A stretch of DNA of 64,000 nucleotides from Strongyloides papillosus (taxonomy: Eukaryota > Nematoda > Chromadorea > Rhabditida > Strongyloididae), in NCBI GenBank assembly GCA_005656395.1, contig SRSI01000050.1:3286001-3350000 (forward strand), in the 5' to 3' direction. The notes beneath the pieces were generated by a model, which worked only from the letters and a program-made list of their open reading frames with translations, was not told the origin of the DNA and searched no databases. Below are positions 22,508 through 34,244 of the stretch, in pieces (within the stretch, counting starts at the first letter, position 1; each line of letters begins with the position of its first letter). Both the position numbers and the translations under genes were made by a program.

Positions 22508-24238
22508 TTATTTTACAAAAGATTCTGTGTTATTGAAACGTATTGACACATCTGATGGTTCCGCTGATGAGGCAAATAGTCGTTCCACTTTCCTTGCACG
22601 ATGTGAGAGAGATGATCTACTGGGATATAGCGCTGGACCATGATCAATTGATATCTTTCTTGAGTCAATCTCGTCCTCATCTCTTTCATCGATGGCAAAA
22701 CTTGAAGTTGGTATTGACCTATTGGAACGTGTTATGGGTGATTGACGCATTGCTAAATAACTTTGAACAAGAGATCTAAATTTGTGAGAAGATTTCATTG
22801 TCGGAGGACCACTTTCACTTCTCTTAAAACATGTTTGGAAGATGTATTTCTGAAAACGATTCTTATAAAAATCAGGCTTATGAACAGATATCGAGTCACC
22901 ATCATGTAAAATACTTTTCCATGTATGTTCTAGTTTTTTTATTAATTTATACCGTTGGAGAATATCTATTATTCCCATGAAAAGCAATAAATGTTCTCCT
23001 TTACTATTCATTGCAGGAATACCTTGTTCTCTAAAAAAATTGATAATAATATTTACTCATCTAATAACAAACATACGCTGAAGATAAACTTGAATTAAAC
23101 TGTGCTTGAATCCTTTTCCATTTCTCTAGTCTAATTAAACTTGTATGACTACTAATGGTATCCTGTGAATTATAATTTCCCTCACCTTCATGACCATCAT
23201 TCATTTCTCCTTCAAATTCTTCTAATGTAGCTCTATCTAAATTATGTACAGCCAATAACAATGAATAATCCATTATTTGAAAAGAACGTAAAACTAAACA
23301 ATCTCTTTCTAATATCTTTACTACACTATCATAAACAGCCTGATCTAATAAAATACCATCAGGGTAAATTTCATTAAAATCTAAATCTTTTAGGGTCGGA
23401 CTTTTTTTTGCTTTCTCTGCTTTTGATGCATACCGTTTATAAGTAGATCCTTTTAAATCAAATTTATCATGTAATGTTATAGTTTGTGGTAAAAGATTAT
23501 TCATAACTAGAAGGCGAATATTTTTTCCTAAACTCTGGAATTAATTAATAGACAATAATACTAAAAAGATAACTATACCTGATAACAAAAAAGACCAAAA
23601 AATTTAGGTAGGAATGTTTTCGGATTTTGACATATATTCATATAATAACCAGGTAATAATTCACGTAAAAATTCAGCCTCCTTATACTGAACCGTTTTAA
23701 TAATAAATTTATCATCTGAAGAGACATAAAAAACTGATCCTGATGCACCAGGATTTGAAAGTTCACGTAGAGGTTGGGCACATAATGATCGTAAAAAATC
23801 GGCAGGTTTAATATTAAACATCTCTCTAAAGTAACGAAAAGCAATTGGTGCATAAGTTTTGAAACGAAAATCATTGTATTGATGTGATGGTGTTTGTATG
23901 GAACCTTCACTGGGAAATGCTACTGATAAAATTTCTTGAAAATCACTCATTAATATATCACGTTCTGGTTTATTAGCTAGTGATCCAATTGAATTTGTTA
24001 TCCCTAGTTGGACGGCACCCATCAATGCATTTGTTGGCACTTTTTTATAAGACACTTCACCTTGCCTATCAATTCTCCTATGTCCTAATTTTTGTTTTTC
24101 TTTACTTTCATTAAATTGATTATTTGAGGCATTAAGAGTATTAGGTGTAGGAGATAAATCTTCTGTTGGAGCTATTTCATATACTGGAAATGTTGTTGTT
24201 GAAGATTTTACTTTTGCCTCGACAATTGAACCAGACAT
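22508..24238 (-). CDS. ppk-1: phosphatidylinositol 4-phosphate 5-kinase, type I
   Basis: Makes PI(4,5)P2 from PI4P at the plasma membrane. Exons on the minus strand: 24238-23579, 23534-23077 and 23030-22508; phases fit and give 546 residues. Seen: a family N-terminus ([18 protein letters not shown]), a phosphate-binding region GASGSVFY, the catalytic Lys in [36 protein letters not shown] with the catalytic Asp, GIIDIL, and an activation loop [20 protein letters not shown] of type I. The tail is Ser-rich and variable. The second donor is placed at GTATGT inside a codon so that SSA joins [11 protein letters not shown], the conserved entry to the last exon. It is convergent with the receptor gene, about 215 bases apart. 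Confidence 0.93.
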
Positions 24239-27200
24239 CTTTTACATTTGGTTTTATGTTAATATATAATAAGGTAAGTAGAAGAAATCTAAAATAATTA
24301 ATCATTTATATATACTTCTTTTATTATACATATTCAAATAAATATATAAAAAATAAGATTTAGATGAAATAAAAATATTTGCTTTTGAAATAATACTAAG
24401 CATTGTAAACGGATCAATAAACAAATTTCAACATCGATAGATCTATATTATAATATAATAGAAAATTGTGTCATTTTGCATAAACGAAACTTTCATGAAA
24501 TAATCACACAATCACTAAATGATATTATTGATAATATTGATATATTTAACCTAACTAATATGTTTATTTATTTCACTTTTTTAAAATGAAACAATATAAT
24601 AATATTAATTTGATTCATCTTTTGTAAGAAATAAAATGTACTATTTAAAAGTAATGATAAAAAAGAAGAGAGAGTCAATTAAGTAATATTAAAAAATGTA
24701 ACTGGATAATACAATACATTATGGTTTAACTTTAAGATAATAGTCTTGCTACGACAATATTAGTTTATTTTTAAAACGAATGTAAATTTTTTCGACAAAT
24801 CACAGTATAAAAATTATTATATTATATTTAACAACGAAGCACTATTATATAAATATATCTAGCTAACTAGGTATGGCTAAATGGATTTTCGGGACTTCAA
24901 ATATTAATATTAAAATAAATATATATTATTACTATAATTTTTATAACATAACAATGTGATTGATGGGACTTTTCGCTAAAATTTTTAGTAACAACTACAG
25001 CATGACTCATACAATATAGTACATCCATATATAGAGGTGCTATATAATGAATAAAAATTTAATAATATTTAAAGTTTTTGATTGAAGTAATGTGATATTT
25101 ATGTGTAATTCAATATAAAAATAGAAAATTAAAGAACGTAAAACAATTTTCCTTAAATTTTTCTTTTTTATTTAACTTCTTACTTTATATCATATAATAT
25201 AAATGTAAAATTTTTCTTTTATTTTTTCTTTGTCATCTAACTAATAATTTAACACAGACATTTTTAATAGGTAACAAAAAGGAAAAAATGAAACTAATAT
25301 GATTGGGAGCAATAAATATTATCATTGTAAAATAGAACATTATAATACTGGTGTGTGTAACCACTAACCAAATGTAAAGTTTAAACAACTCGTGAAGTTT
25401 CTATTTATAATTCTAACCTTTTTTTTATGCTAATTATACCAAAAGATTTAATATTATATTTATGTAACACCCTTTTATATTTTAAATAAAAAACATTCTT
25501 GTAATGGTATGTATGACATGTCAAAAAGTGGTGGTATTAAAATATTTCCTTTCACAATATATGAGAGAGGTAAAATTTCTATATTTAAAATGGGATGAAT
25601 TTAATCACACTCAATCTCTTTTTGCTTTATGATGTCAGAAAAAAAATTTGACATTTCATTAAGACTCAAAAAACCGTAAATAGAAGTGAACTAAAAACAT
25701 AAAAATAATAACTTTGAGACTAAAAAAATGTTTTTCAACTATTTCTACTATTATCTCTAAAAAGAAAATGCCAAATAAAAAGTAGCCTAAAATTACGAAA
25801 TAAACACAATTATTTTTTTGCTATTCAATGTTTGATTGTTAGAATTTTTACATAAAACTTTTAACGCATTCCTTATAACAGTTATAACAAAATTAAGCAA
25901 CGGTATTTATAATACAATTTACCAAACAAAGTCTGTGTGATTCTAAATTAACTTAATATTAATGTTAGTAAAAATAAGTAGCCTTTCTTAATATTATTTT
26001 AATTATTTATTTTCTATTTATAATTACTTAATTAGGGGCTTTAAACATGATAGAAAACATAACGTTTTTCCGATAAAATATGTTGTTGTTTTTTTATATA
26101 GAAAAATTAAAAAAAAATTTTTAATATAACTTTAATAAATATGGTTGAAATTTCTTTTTGTTTTTGACTAAACTTTTTTCAAGTAACAATATTGTTTGAG
26201 TATTACATTTTTAGTGAATTGATAGATAAGAGTATTTCTTAGAAAGTTACAATTGTTTTATTATTGTTGTTTTTTATGACAAATTGTTCTAGATAAATTA
26301 TTAGGATTTTTTAAATAAAAATAGTGATATAAAAAGCTTACATAAAGATAAAATTTATCTTTCTATTAGAATAATAGCTTAAGAAAAAAGGTCAACAGCC
26401 CATTTAAAAATAGAAAAAATAATATAATGATGATAATTTTAAAAAAATTAAATTTTAATACTAAGACCTGATTTATTTCATATAATATATTAGAATTTAT
26501 AAAATTTTTGATGTCAAATTACTCTAGTCTTAGTAAAGAATTTGATAAGAAATACTAAGATAATAAAAAAAATATGAGCTATGTTTTGGTGTCCTTTGAT
26601 AAGAAAATAACTATATATCATTTCATATTTTTATGTCTCATTAATAATGGAATTTTTTAATTATAAAGTACATACTTTTTCCCAAAAAAATATTAACAAG
26701 TAATTATATAAAAATATAAAGAATATTAATTTAAAAAATTCTTACACTATAGCTATTTTTACCATATATTATAATGTATAGACAAATGTTTTATTACTAT
26801 ATGTCAAGTGAAAACTATAAAATTTTAAAAATATATTAATGTATTTTTATTTACATAATAATTTAGGAGAAAAAATATAGATATTTAAAATTTATTGATT
26901 CTATAAGTAACAATAGGAAACATTTAAAAATATAAAGAAGTTATATATGATGTAAAATAAATGCCATAAAATTTTTACTTTCTTTTGTATATAAAAATTT
27001 TATAGAAAATGATTAAAAAGGCAAGAAAAGAGTTTGATAGTTGAAATGTCTAGGAGTATAAAAAAAAGTAAAGGAAGATAGAACATAGATAGAATATGTA
27101 TTATAACAAAAACTAGAATATAATGTTCATTTACTCTCTATGTTATATATGTGCCCATAAATTTAGCATTCATATTCGCGCATAAACTTTGTACATCTAC

Positions 27201-27886
27201 TGTTTTCTGCCAAATAAAACACCTATATTTAAATGAAAAGGGTCCATCTGTTTCTAAATTTATGTATTTTTACTCTTATATATGTGTTCAACAGTTTTTA
27301 CTACTTTTAAAGAATTTTTTCTTGAATACTCTTTCTACTATTTGACTACTAATATTTTATGAGGAAGATGTATTAGAGTATGCCCCTGTCCCTTAATGAA
27401 GATATAATTTAATATCATTTCTATCATTTTATAATCACTATATAATAATATTCATTTTCTATAGAAAAAAAATCTAACTCACACAGATTAACCTATACCA
27501 ATTACTAACTGAATCTTCTAACAGATTATTATATAATTAATAATTCAATGATACTTTGATTAACCTTCCAATTAATAAGAGTCTTTTAAAATGGAGTAAT
27601 GTATCATGTTATCGTCTTTCACAACGATGGTATGTATTGATTTTAAAATAAAACTAAAATAGTTCAAAGATTTTATATAATATGTAAAAAAATTCATTTT
27701 CTATCTAATGATGGGATTTTGTAATTCTATTGCCATTTAATTATTGTCTATTAATTGTGTACCAAAATTATTCTATCGAAAAATTGTGTAACGTATTAAT
27801 TATCTATACATTTAATGTCCATTTCATACTTGTTCAATCAAAATTAATGCAGTCATTTTTGTAGGTTATTATAAGAAAAGAAGAAG
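24239..27886. other. 3.6-kb gap between PIP5K and ANP32 genes
   Basis: Divergent promoter region. Very A/T-rich, with stops in all frames. One short frame (27151-27345) has no protein character. No tRNA, SL RNA or other RNA gene was recognised. An acceptor-like TTTTTGTAG at about 27855-27863 precedes the ANP32 start by some 24 bases and may be its trans-splice site. Confidence 0.5.
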
Positions 27887-28567
27887 ATGTCTTCAGAAAG
27901 AGTACCATTAATTGCTGAGAAGATAAAGCAACAAATTAGAGATATTCCAAAGGAATTGGTTACTGAGTTAGCTTTAGATAATTGTGATGCCTCAACATTT
28001 GATGGACTTACGGATGAGTTTAAGAAACTTGAAATTATCTCTTTAATTAACTGCCAAATTACTAGCTTAGAGAAATTTCCCGTTCTACCTAATTTGAAGA
28101 TTATTGATCTATCCTCAAACAACATCTCCACTGGAATGGAATACCTCAGCAAGTGCCAGGAGTTAGCTATTATCAATATCTCCGACAACCCAATTAGTGA
28201 TTTTAATGAATTAAAACCATTGAGTGAACTTAAAAATTTAAGTAAATTAATTGTTATTGACTCAGAACTTACCAATGTCCCAGATTATGCTGATAAAATT
28301 TTTGAAGTCTTGCCAAATCTAAGTTATGTTGATCACCTTGACAGAGATGGTAAAGCAGACCCCGTCGTTATGGAGTTAGCTGGTGGAGAGGATGAAGGAG
28401 ATGGTGACGGTATGACATTAGATGACTTTTTGGAACTTGCTGGTGAACATGGACAAAATGACGAAGCAGAGGATGAATGTTGCGGTGAAAAATCATCCTC
28501 CTGTGGGACTAAAAGAAAAAACGACAATGATAAGGATGAAGATGTCAAAAAAAGACGTAGTGATTAA
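27887..28567 (+). CDS. ANP32-type acidic leucine-rich nuclear phosphoprotein
   Basis: A single exon of 226 residues. Four to five leucine-rich repeats fill residues 1-150 (LALDNCDAS, LEIISLINCQITSL, LKIIDLSSNNIS, LAIINISDNPISDF), with the LRR cap LPNLSYVDHLDRDG. An acidic stretch (about 160-200) and a basic nuclear localisation tail (KRKNDN, VKKRRSD) follow. ANP32 proteins act in histone acetylation inhibition, chromatin and mRNA transport and PP2A inhibition. The acidic tail is shorter than in vertebrate members and carries a small Cys cluster (ECCGEKSSSC). It lies 270 bases ahead of the MBD2/3-like gene on the same strand. Confidence 0.88.
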   Translation: MSSERVPLIAEKIKQQIRDIPKELVTELALDNCDASTFDGLTDEFKKLEIISLINCQITSLEKFPVLPNLKIIDLSSNNISTGMEYLSKCQELAIINISDNPISDFNELKPLSELKNLSKLIVIDSELTNVPDYADKIFEVLPNLSYVDHLDRDGKADPVVMELAGGEDEGDGDGMTLDDFLELAGEHGQNDEAEDECCGEKSSSCGTKRKNDNDKDEDVKKRRSD

Positions 28568-28837
28568 ATTTTTTTACTGTTTATGTTTTTTTTAAATTTA
28601 ATATTCCTGTAATTTGTTTTTGTTTTTTTTTGTTATTGTTAACAGCTTTAAATATTTCTGTTGTTTTCTTTTTAAATTGCTGTATTAATTGATTATCAAT
28701 ACTTCAATTTATTTTAAACTGTTATTGGCAGTAGTCTATACTTTGATTTTAATTATAATGACGTTTATTTAATTATACTATAATTTTTACAGTGTAAATA
28801 GGAATCCTATATATAGTAATAATAATTAAGAGAAAAA

Positions 28838-29461
28838 ATGGGAAGGCATAAGAAGACGGAAGCAGGCGGTATTCGCAAAACTAATCGTGGTAAAGGTGGA
28901 GCAGTACGTAGAGGGTTCGATGGATCAAATGTTCCAAGTATGCGGAAGACAGTCTCAATTTTCCAGCAGCCTGTAACACTTGTCGTAACAACATCACGAG
29001 ATACAAAAAAAGCAACCACAGAACAACTTAAAAAAGGCATAAGTGCAAATGCAGCAAAAAATGCTAAACCATATCAATTGTTTTACCCAAAGGTTTTTGA
29101 AAATTTAAGAGCATCAGTACCGATAGATAATTTCATGTCTGTAGCAACAGGTAATGTGAGGTGTTTCACAGAGAAGATGGAACTCCCGTCAAAAGTAGTC
29201 TCAGCTGTTCCTGAGATCTTAAATGAAGAAGGGACAACAGCATCACTGTGTGCTGCAATTCACTCAACATTACAAAAACCCGTTGAGGGCCAAACACTTC
29301 CTCATGATAAACTAATTAAACATCCTGAATATTTATTAACATTAGACCAACCATTAATTGAAAAAATTGAAATAACACAGCAAGATATTTATGACCAAGA
29401 AGAGAAAGTATTAGAGAAACGGAAGATACTAAAAGAAGCTTACAAACGTATGGGCATTTAA
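28838..29461 (+). CDS. mbd-2: MBD2/3-like protein lacking the methyl-CpG-binding domain
   Basis: A single exon of 207 residues matching MBD2/MBD3 from the segment just after the MBD onwards. Seen: a basic start (MGRHKKTEAGGIRK), MRKTVSIFQQPVTLV (MBD3-type SIFKQPVTK motif), then PYQLFYPKVFENLRA, SAVPEILNEEGTTASLCAAIHS and a C-terminal coiled coil (QDIYDQEEKVLEKRK) that in the family binds p66/GATAD2 in the NuRD complex. No MBD fold is seen and none fits in the 270 bases upstream. Nematode MBD-2 proteins are known to be reduced in this domain. It probably acts as a NuRD scaffold without binding methylated DNA. A TTTTACAG before the start may be a trans-splice acceptor, and an operon with the ANP32 gene is possible. 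Confidence 0.8.
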   Translation: MGRHKKTEAGGIRKTNRGKGGAVRRGFDGSNVPSMRKTVSIFQQPVTLVVTTSRDTKKATTEQLKKGISANAAKNAKPYQLFYPKVFENLRASVPIDNFMSVATGNVRCFTEKMELPSKVVSAVPEILNEEGTTASLCAAIHSTLQKPVEGQTLPHDKLIKHPEYLLTLDQPLIEKIEITQQDIYDQEEKVLEKRKILKEAYKRMGI

Positions 29462-30312
29462 TAACTATGATCCTCATTAATGTATTATTTATTTTTTAAT
29501 AAATAACTTTTCTTTTCTCCTAACTTTTTGTTTAACTTATAGTAACCTAATAAGGAAATTCAAATAAAACTTTTATATTTTCGGAGGGATAAAGTTGGGT
29601 ATTATAATTTTAAGTTAACTAATACTTTTAAAGATAAATAGGAAAAAATTCCAATATATATTTTTACTTTTATTTACATTAGTAAGCTATTTGTTTATAC
29701 ACACCAAACTAGGGAAATGGCTTTTTTCTTATCAATTAACAATAAAATGTTAATACTTTTATTTACTTTCTTTTAGATGAAAGTACCATTTTAGAATAAT
29801 TGATAGTTTAAGATGTTGTTATAGTAGAAATTTAACAGATGACAAGATGAATTAGAATAAAAAATTTATATTTTAACTACTTAAAAATAAGAACGGATTT
29901 TTTCTAAACTTATATATAAGCATATAGAAGTCAGACTCCACGACATTATTAATATATTTGACTTAATTAAAATATACACCTAATGATTATTAACTCCAAC
30001 GTCATTAAAAATAAACAATCTAACACAACCACGGAAGTAAAATTTAAACGATAACAAAATTAGAACAGAAAAATATTTTTCATTCCTACTTATTATAAAT
30101 TATTATGTAGGAAATCGAATTATATATAACTTCCCTAAATAACATTTAATTAATTTTCTTATCATCCAATAATAAGGAAAGGGAATTAAGAACAAATAAA
30201 TTAAAAATATATGGCATTTTATTTTATTGAAATATTTTCAATCCTTTGGTCTTAGAAAGTATACCATTTGACAAGAAAAAGGAGGTATTTGAGGGTTGGT
30301 TATTATAAACAC
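29462..30312. other. convergent gap between MBD2/3-like and epimerase genes
   Basis: Holds both 3' ends (AATAAATAAC near 29500). Nothing else recognisable. Confidence 0.5.
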
Positions 30313-30828
30313 CTATTCTTGTTCCAATTCTGTTAAGACTCCATTGCAGTCTTTTGGATGTAAGAACATAACGGGTTTTCCGTGGGCACCAATTTTGGGC
30401 TTATCTCCTAGTGTTCTGATTCCCATTGAACGAACCTTCTCGACGGCAGCATTGATATCTGAAACCTCGATACAGATATGGTGCATTCCACCAACTTTGT
30501 TTTTTTCTAAGAATCCAGCAATTGGTGATTTATCACCATATGGATGGAGAAGTTCAATTTTTGAGTTTCCTAACTCAACAAAAACCGTATAAACACCATG
30601 TTCTTTTTGAGGGATAGATTCTGAGACTTTTGCTCCTAAATCACGATAATATTTTGCTGCTTTCTCTAAGTCTGGGACAGCAATAGCAACATGGTTAAGC
30701 TTCCCCAAACTGTAGAGTTTGGAACTATTCTGCAATAATAATTAATTTTAATTTATCACTATACAAAATACCTTAACACTATTAACAGTTAAACGACTGG
30801 CACCTAAAAAACTTCTCAAGAAATACAT
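30313..30828 (-). CDS. mce-1: methylmalonyl-CoA epimerase, mitochondrial
   Basis: Interconverts (S)- and (R)-methylmalonyl-CoA in propionate breakdown, ahead of the B12-dependent mutase. Exons 30828-30772 and 30729-30313 (42-base intron, phase 0), 157 residues. The first exon gives a short presequence (MYFLRSFLGASRLTVNSVK), basic and amphipathic as for mitochondrial import. The rest is one VOC/glyoxalase-fold unit pair: LNHVAIAVPDLEKA, GNSKIELLHPYG, GGMHHICIEVSDI and VLTELEQ, with the family's metal-binding His, His and Glu. Length is normal for the enzyme. Confidence 0.93.
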
Positions 30829-31103
30829 CTTCTCCACCAATAAAATGAAAAAAAATGAAGTTAAAAATTGTAAAAAATATTTATATAGTCTGTATATTTA
30901 TTTAAATTTTGCACGTAGACGATAACAACGCACAGTGAGTTTGATCTTCTTGAAAAATAACATTACAGATGGCATCGGTGATCTAACTACAACTCTTGGA
31001 AAAAAAAGACGCGGTCTGATGTAATAATAATTGGAGGGTATGTATCATTTATAGATTATATAGAGAGACGTTACTACATACAGGGGTGCATTCTCTTTTT
31101 GAG

Positions 31104-31801
31104 ATGAAAATATCTTTTGGCGGGGAGTGTTTTTGCATCCATGCGATATCACAGATAATTGATATCTTTGTTCAGTGTTATATTTTTGGGAAGGGATTCG
31201 TTAGTGAACCTGTGGGAAAGATACTTACTGATGGAAATGAAAGGGAGTATCCGAAATTTTTGGAATTGTACATAAAAGTAAATTTTTTTAGTTTTTTTTT
31301 TAATTTTAAAATTTTTTTAAGTTCCAAAAGATGCTAGTGTCGATTTTCAAGTCCAAAAATATTGGTATTTTAAGAAACTTTTATCTTATCATAGGTACTA
31401 ATGTTTATAAACCTGAAGAAGTCATAAAAATACCTTTGAATTGTTGTTCGTTGCACAGTGGTGTTGAAGGCAAATGTTCTGATGAAAATTGCGGGCCATT
31501 TAATGACAAGAACCAAAGATATCTTTACAGGGAGTTTGTAAGACAGTTTGATGTCTTATGTAATGATAAAATAAAGAAAAGTTCCAAGATTTTTGTATAT
31601 ATTGATACTGAAGAAGAATTGAAGACATTTTCTAATGACATTGAAGAGAGTGATGAATTGGAGTGCCTAGGGAGTGATGGGACATGTAAAGTGAGTGAGT
31701 TTATGTTTGAAAACTCATGCAATGGAGAAGTTAAAGAATGTGGCATAGTAGAGAATCCTGTTTACTACCGATGGCAAGAATATTTCTCTTTTGAGAGTTA
31801 A
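31104..31801 (+). CDS. unrecognised protein with cysteine-rich C-terminal half
   Basis: Best model: exons 31104-31277 and 31322-31801 (44-base T-rich intron, phase 0), 217 residues. The second exon is clearly coding. It has about nine cysteines in NCCSLH, EGKCSDENCGPF, VLCND, ELECLG, GTCKV, NSCNG and KECG, and ends VYYRWQEYFSFES. That pattern suggests a secreted or extracellular fold. The first exon and its start are less sure. A second reading frame just after the intron (PKDASVDFQVQKYW) also looks protein-like, so the true splicing may differ or an exon may be missed. I know no family with this pattern. It is divergent from the epimerase and convergent with the zinc finger gene. Confidence 0.45.
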
Positions 31802-31910
31802 TGTTTATGTTATGAACTTTCATTTATTGTAATACTTTAAACAATATGAGATACATAAAATTTTCGTTTTATAAATGTGTTTTCAAACTTATTACAGCAG
31901 TTTTATTAGA

Positions 31911-33015
<1,105 letters not shown>

Positions 33016-33461
33016 TTTTATTAGTTTAAATGAAATAAAAATGAAGATGTGGAGGATGCGATAAAACAGGTAGTCTTATTAGAAGCCATCCTTAATTATA
33101 TGTCTTAATCAAGGGATTCTAATCCTTCATCCAAAGGAAAAGGCTTCTTATTTTTACATCATCTATCCACCTAAATGGCTTCTTAGTATATTTAATATCT
33201 CCAAATCAGTAAAGTAATAATATTTATATTTATAATATAATTTTTAATCTATTTTTTTTATCCATATACGTATATATTAATAAAAAAATATTTAATTTAA
33301 AACAAAAATAACTTTTTAACAGGTGTTTATATTACAGTATATTTTTTAAGTTCTTTCCACCCTTCAATTAGTTATATATAAATACTGTTAAAGATAATCT
33401 CTTCAAAATTTATTTATAATAATTAAAAGATAAGAAGGATAAAAATTAGTTTAATCCATGA
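33016..33461. other. gap upstream of the zinc finger gene
   Basis: Promoter side of the Glass/CHE-1-type gene and 3' side of the EF-hand gene. A/T-rich, nothing recognised. Confidence 0.45.
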
Positions 33462-33947
33462 TCAATTTATTGAGGATACGTATTCAAGGAGGATATCGTG
33501 TGAGATTGAGTTACCCTTAACATTCATCTCCTTTAGAGCACTTTCAATTTCTTCAAATGATAATTTTTCACCGAAATTGTGTAACATCATAGCTAGCTGT
33601 GTCACTGAAACGGAGGATTCTTTGAAGATATCGAGTACTTTTAATGCTTTTGATATCTCCTCAATTGGCATACATATCTGTTGATTTTCATGTAAAATTT
33701 CAAGGAATTTTGGGAAATCAATATTTTGTTCATACTTTTTCAGGTACTCCTTGGATTCTGCTAACGTTGGTGAGTGTCCAAGAGAACGCATCAAGAAACG
33801 GAGTTGTGAATCACTTTTTACTATACCATCTTTGACGTATAAATTGAAACATTCCCTATATCTTTCAATTTCTTTTTGTTTAAAATAATGAGACTGAAAA
33901 TTAAGTATAAATAAATAAAAAAAAGATAACAATTCAAAACATACCAT
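33462..33947 (-). CDS. calmodulin-like protein (CALML4 type) with degenerate EF-hands
   Basis: Exons 33947-33945 and 33893-33462, 144 residues. The first exon contributes only the start codon, followed directly by GTATGT; the protein then reads MSHYFKQKEIERYRECFNLY. This start matches the calmodulin-like CALML4 family, while reading through the intron would give an unlikely hydrophobic leader. Four EF-hand-like helix-loop-helix units are visible (ECFNLYVKDG, FPKFLEIL, ALKVLDIFKESS, LKEMNVKGN), with the LGHSPT and FGEKLSFEEI linkers. All loops lack the usual Asp/Glu calcium ligands, so calcium binding is doubtful. It may act as a light chain for an unconventional myosin, as human CALML4 does. 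Confidence 0.8.
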   Translation of the reverse strand: MVCFELLSFFYLFILNFQSHYFKQKEIERYRECFNLYVKDGIVKSDSQLRFLMRSLGHSPTLAESKEYLKKYEQNIDFPKFLEILHENQQICMPIEEISKALKVLDIFKESSVSVTQLAMMLHNFGEKLSFEEIESALKEMNVKGNSISHDILLEYVSSIN

Positions 33948-34244
33948 TATTACAAATATCTAATCAATGGGTATTTGCAATGATTTTATCGAAAATATAT
34001 CACAACACTTCATTTACTTATAAATAGTCTTTTATTTCAATACGCATTAAAGTCGTGATACGAGTATAAATAAAATTAGACTAGTTTAGGTCATTGGTAT
34101 TGTTTTGTCATTGGATAATTGTATAGTTAAGAAGTTTATGACATTGATAAGGTAATAATATAATATATGTACAAATATTTATTACAATTAGCTAAAAATA
34201 TTAATTTTTTTGTTTTATTTTACAAGTTTATCATATACTATTTT

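Noticed and set aside
27151..27345. 64-codon frame in the PIP5K-ANP32 gap
   Set aside because: Composition of T-rich noncoding DNA, no start or splice context, no motif.
33894..33947. hydrophobic leader MVCFELLSFFYLF as a signal peptide of the EF-hand protein
   Set aside because: It is the translation of a GTATGT...TTTTCAG intron; splicing restores the CALML4-like N-terminus.
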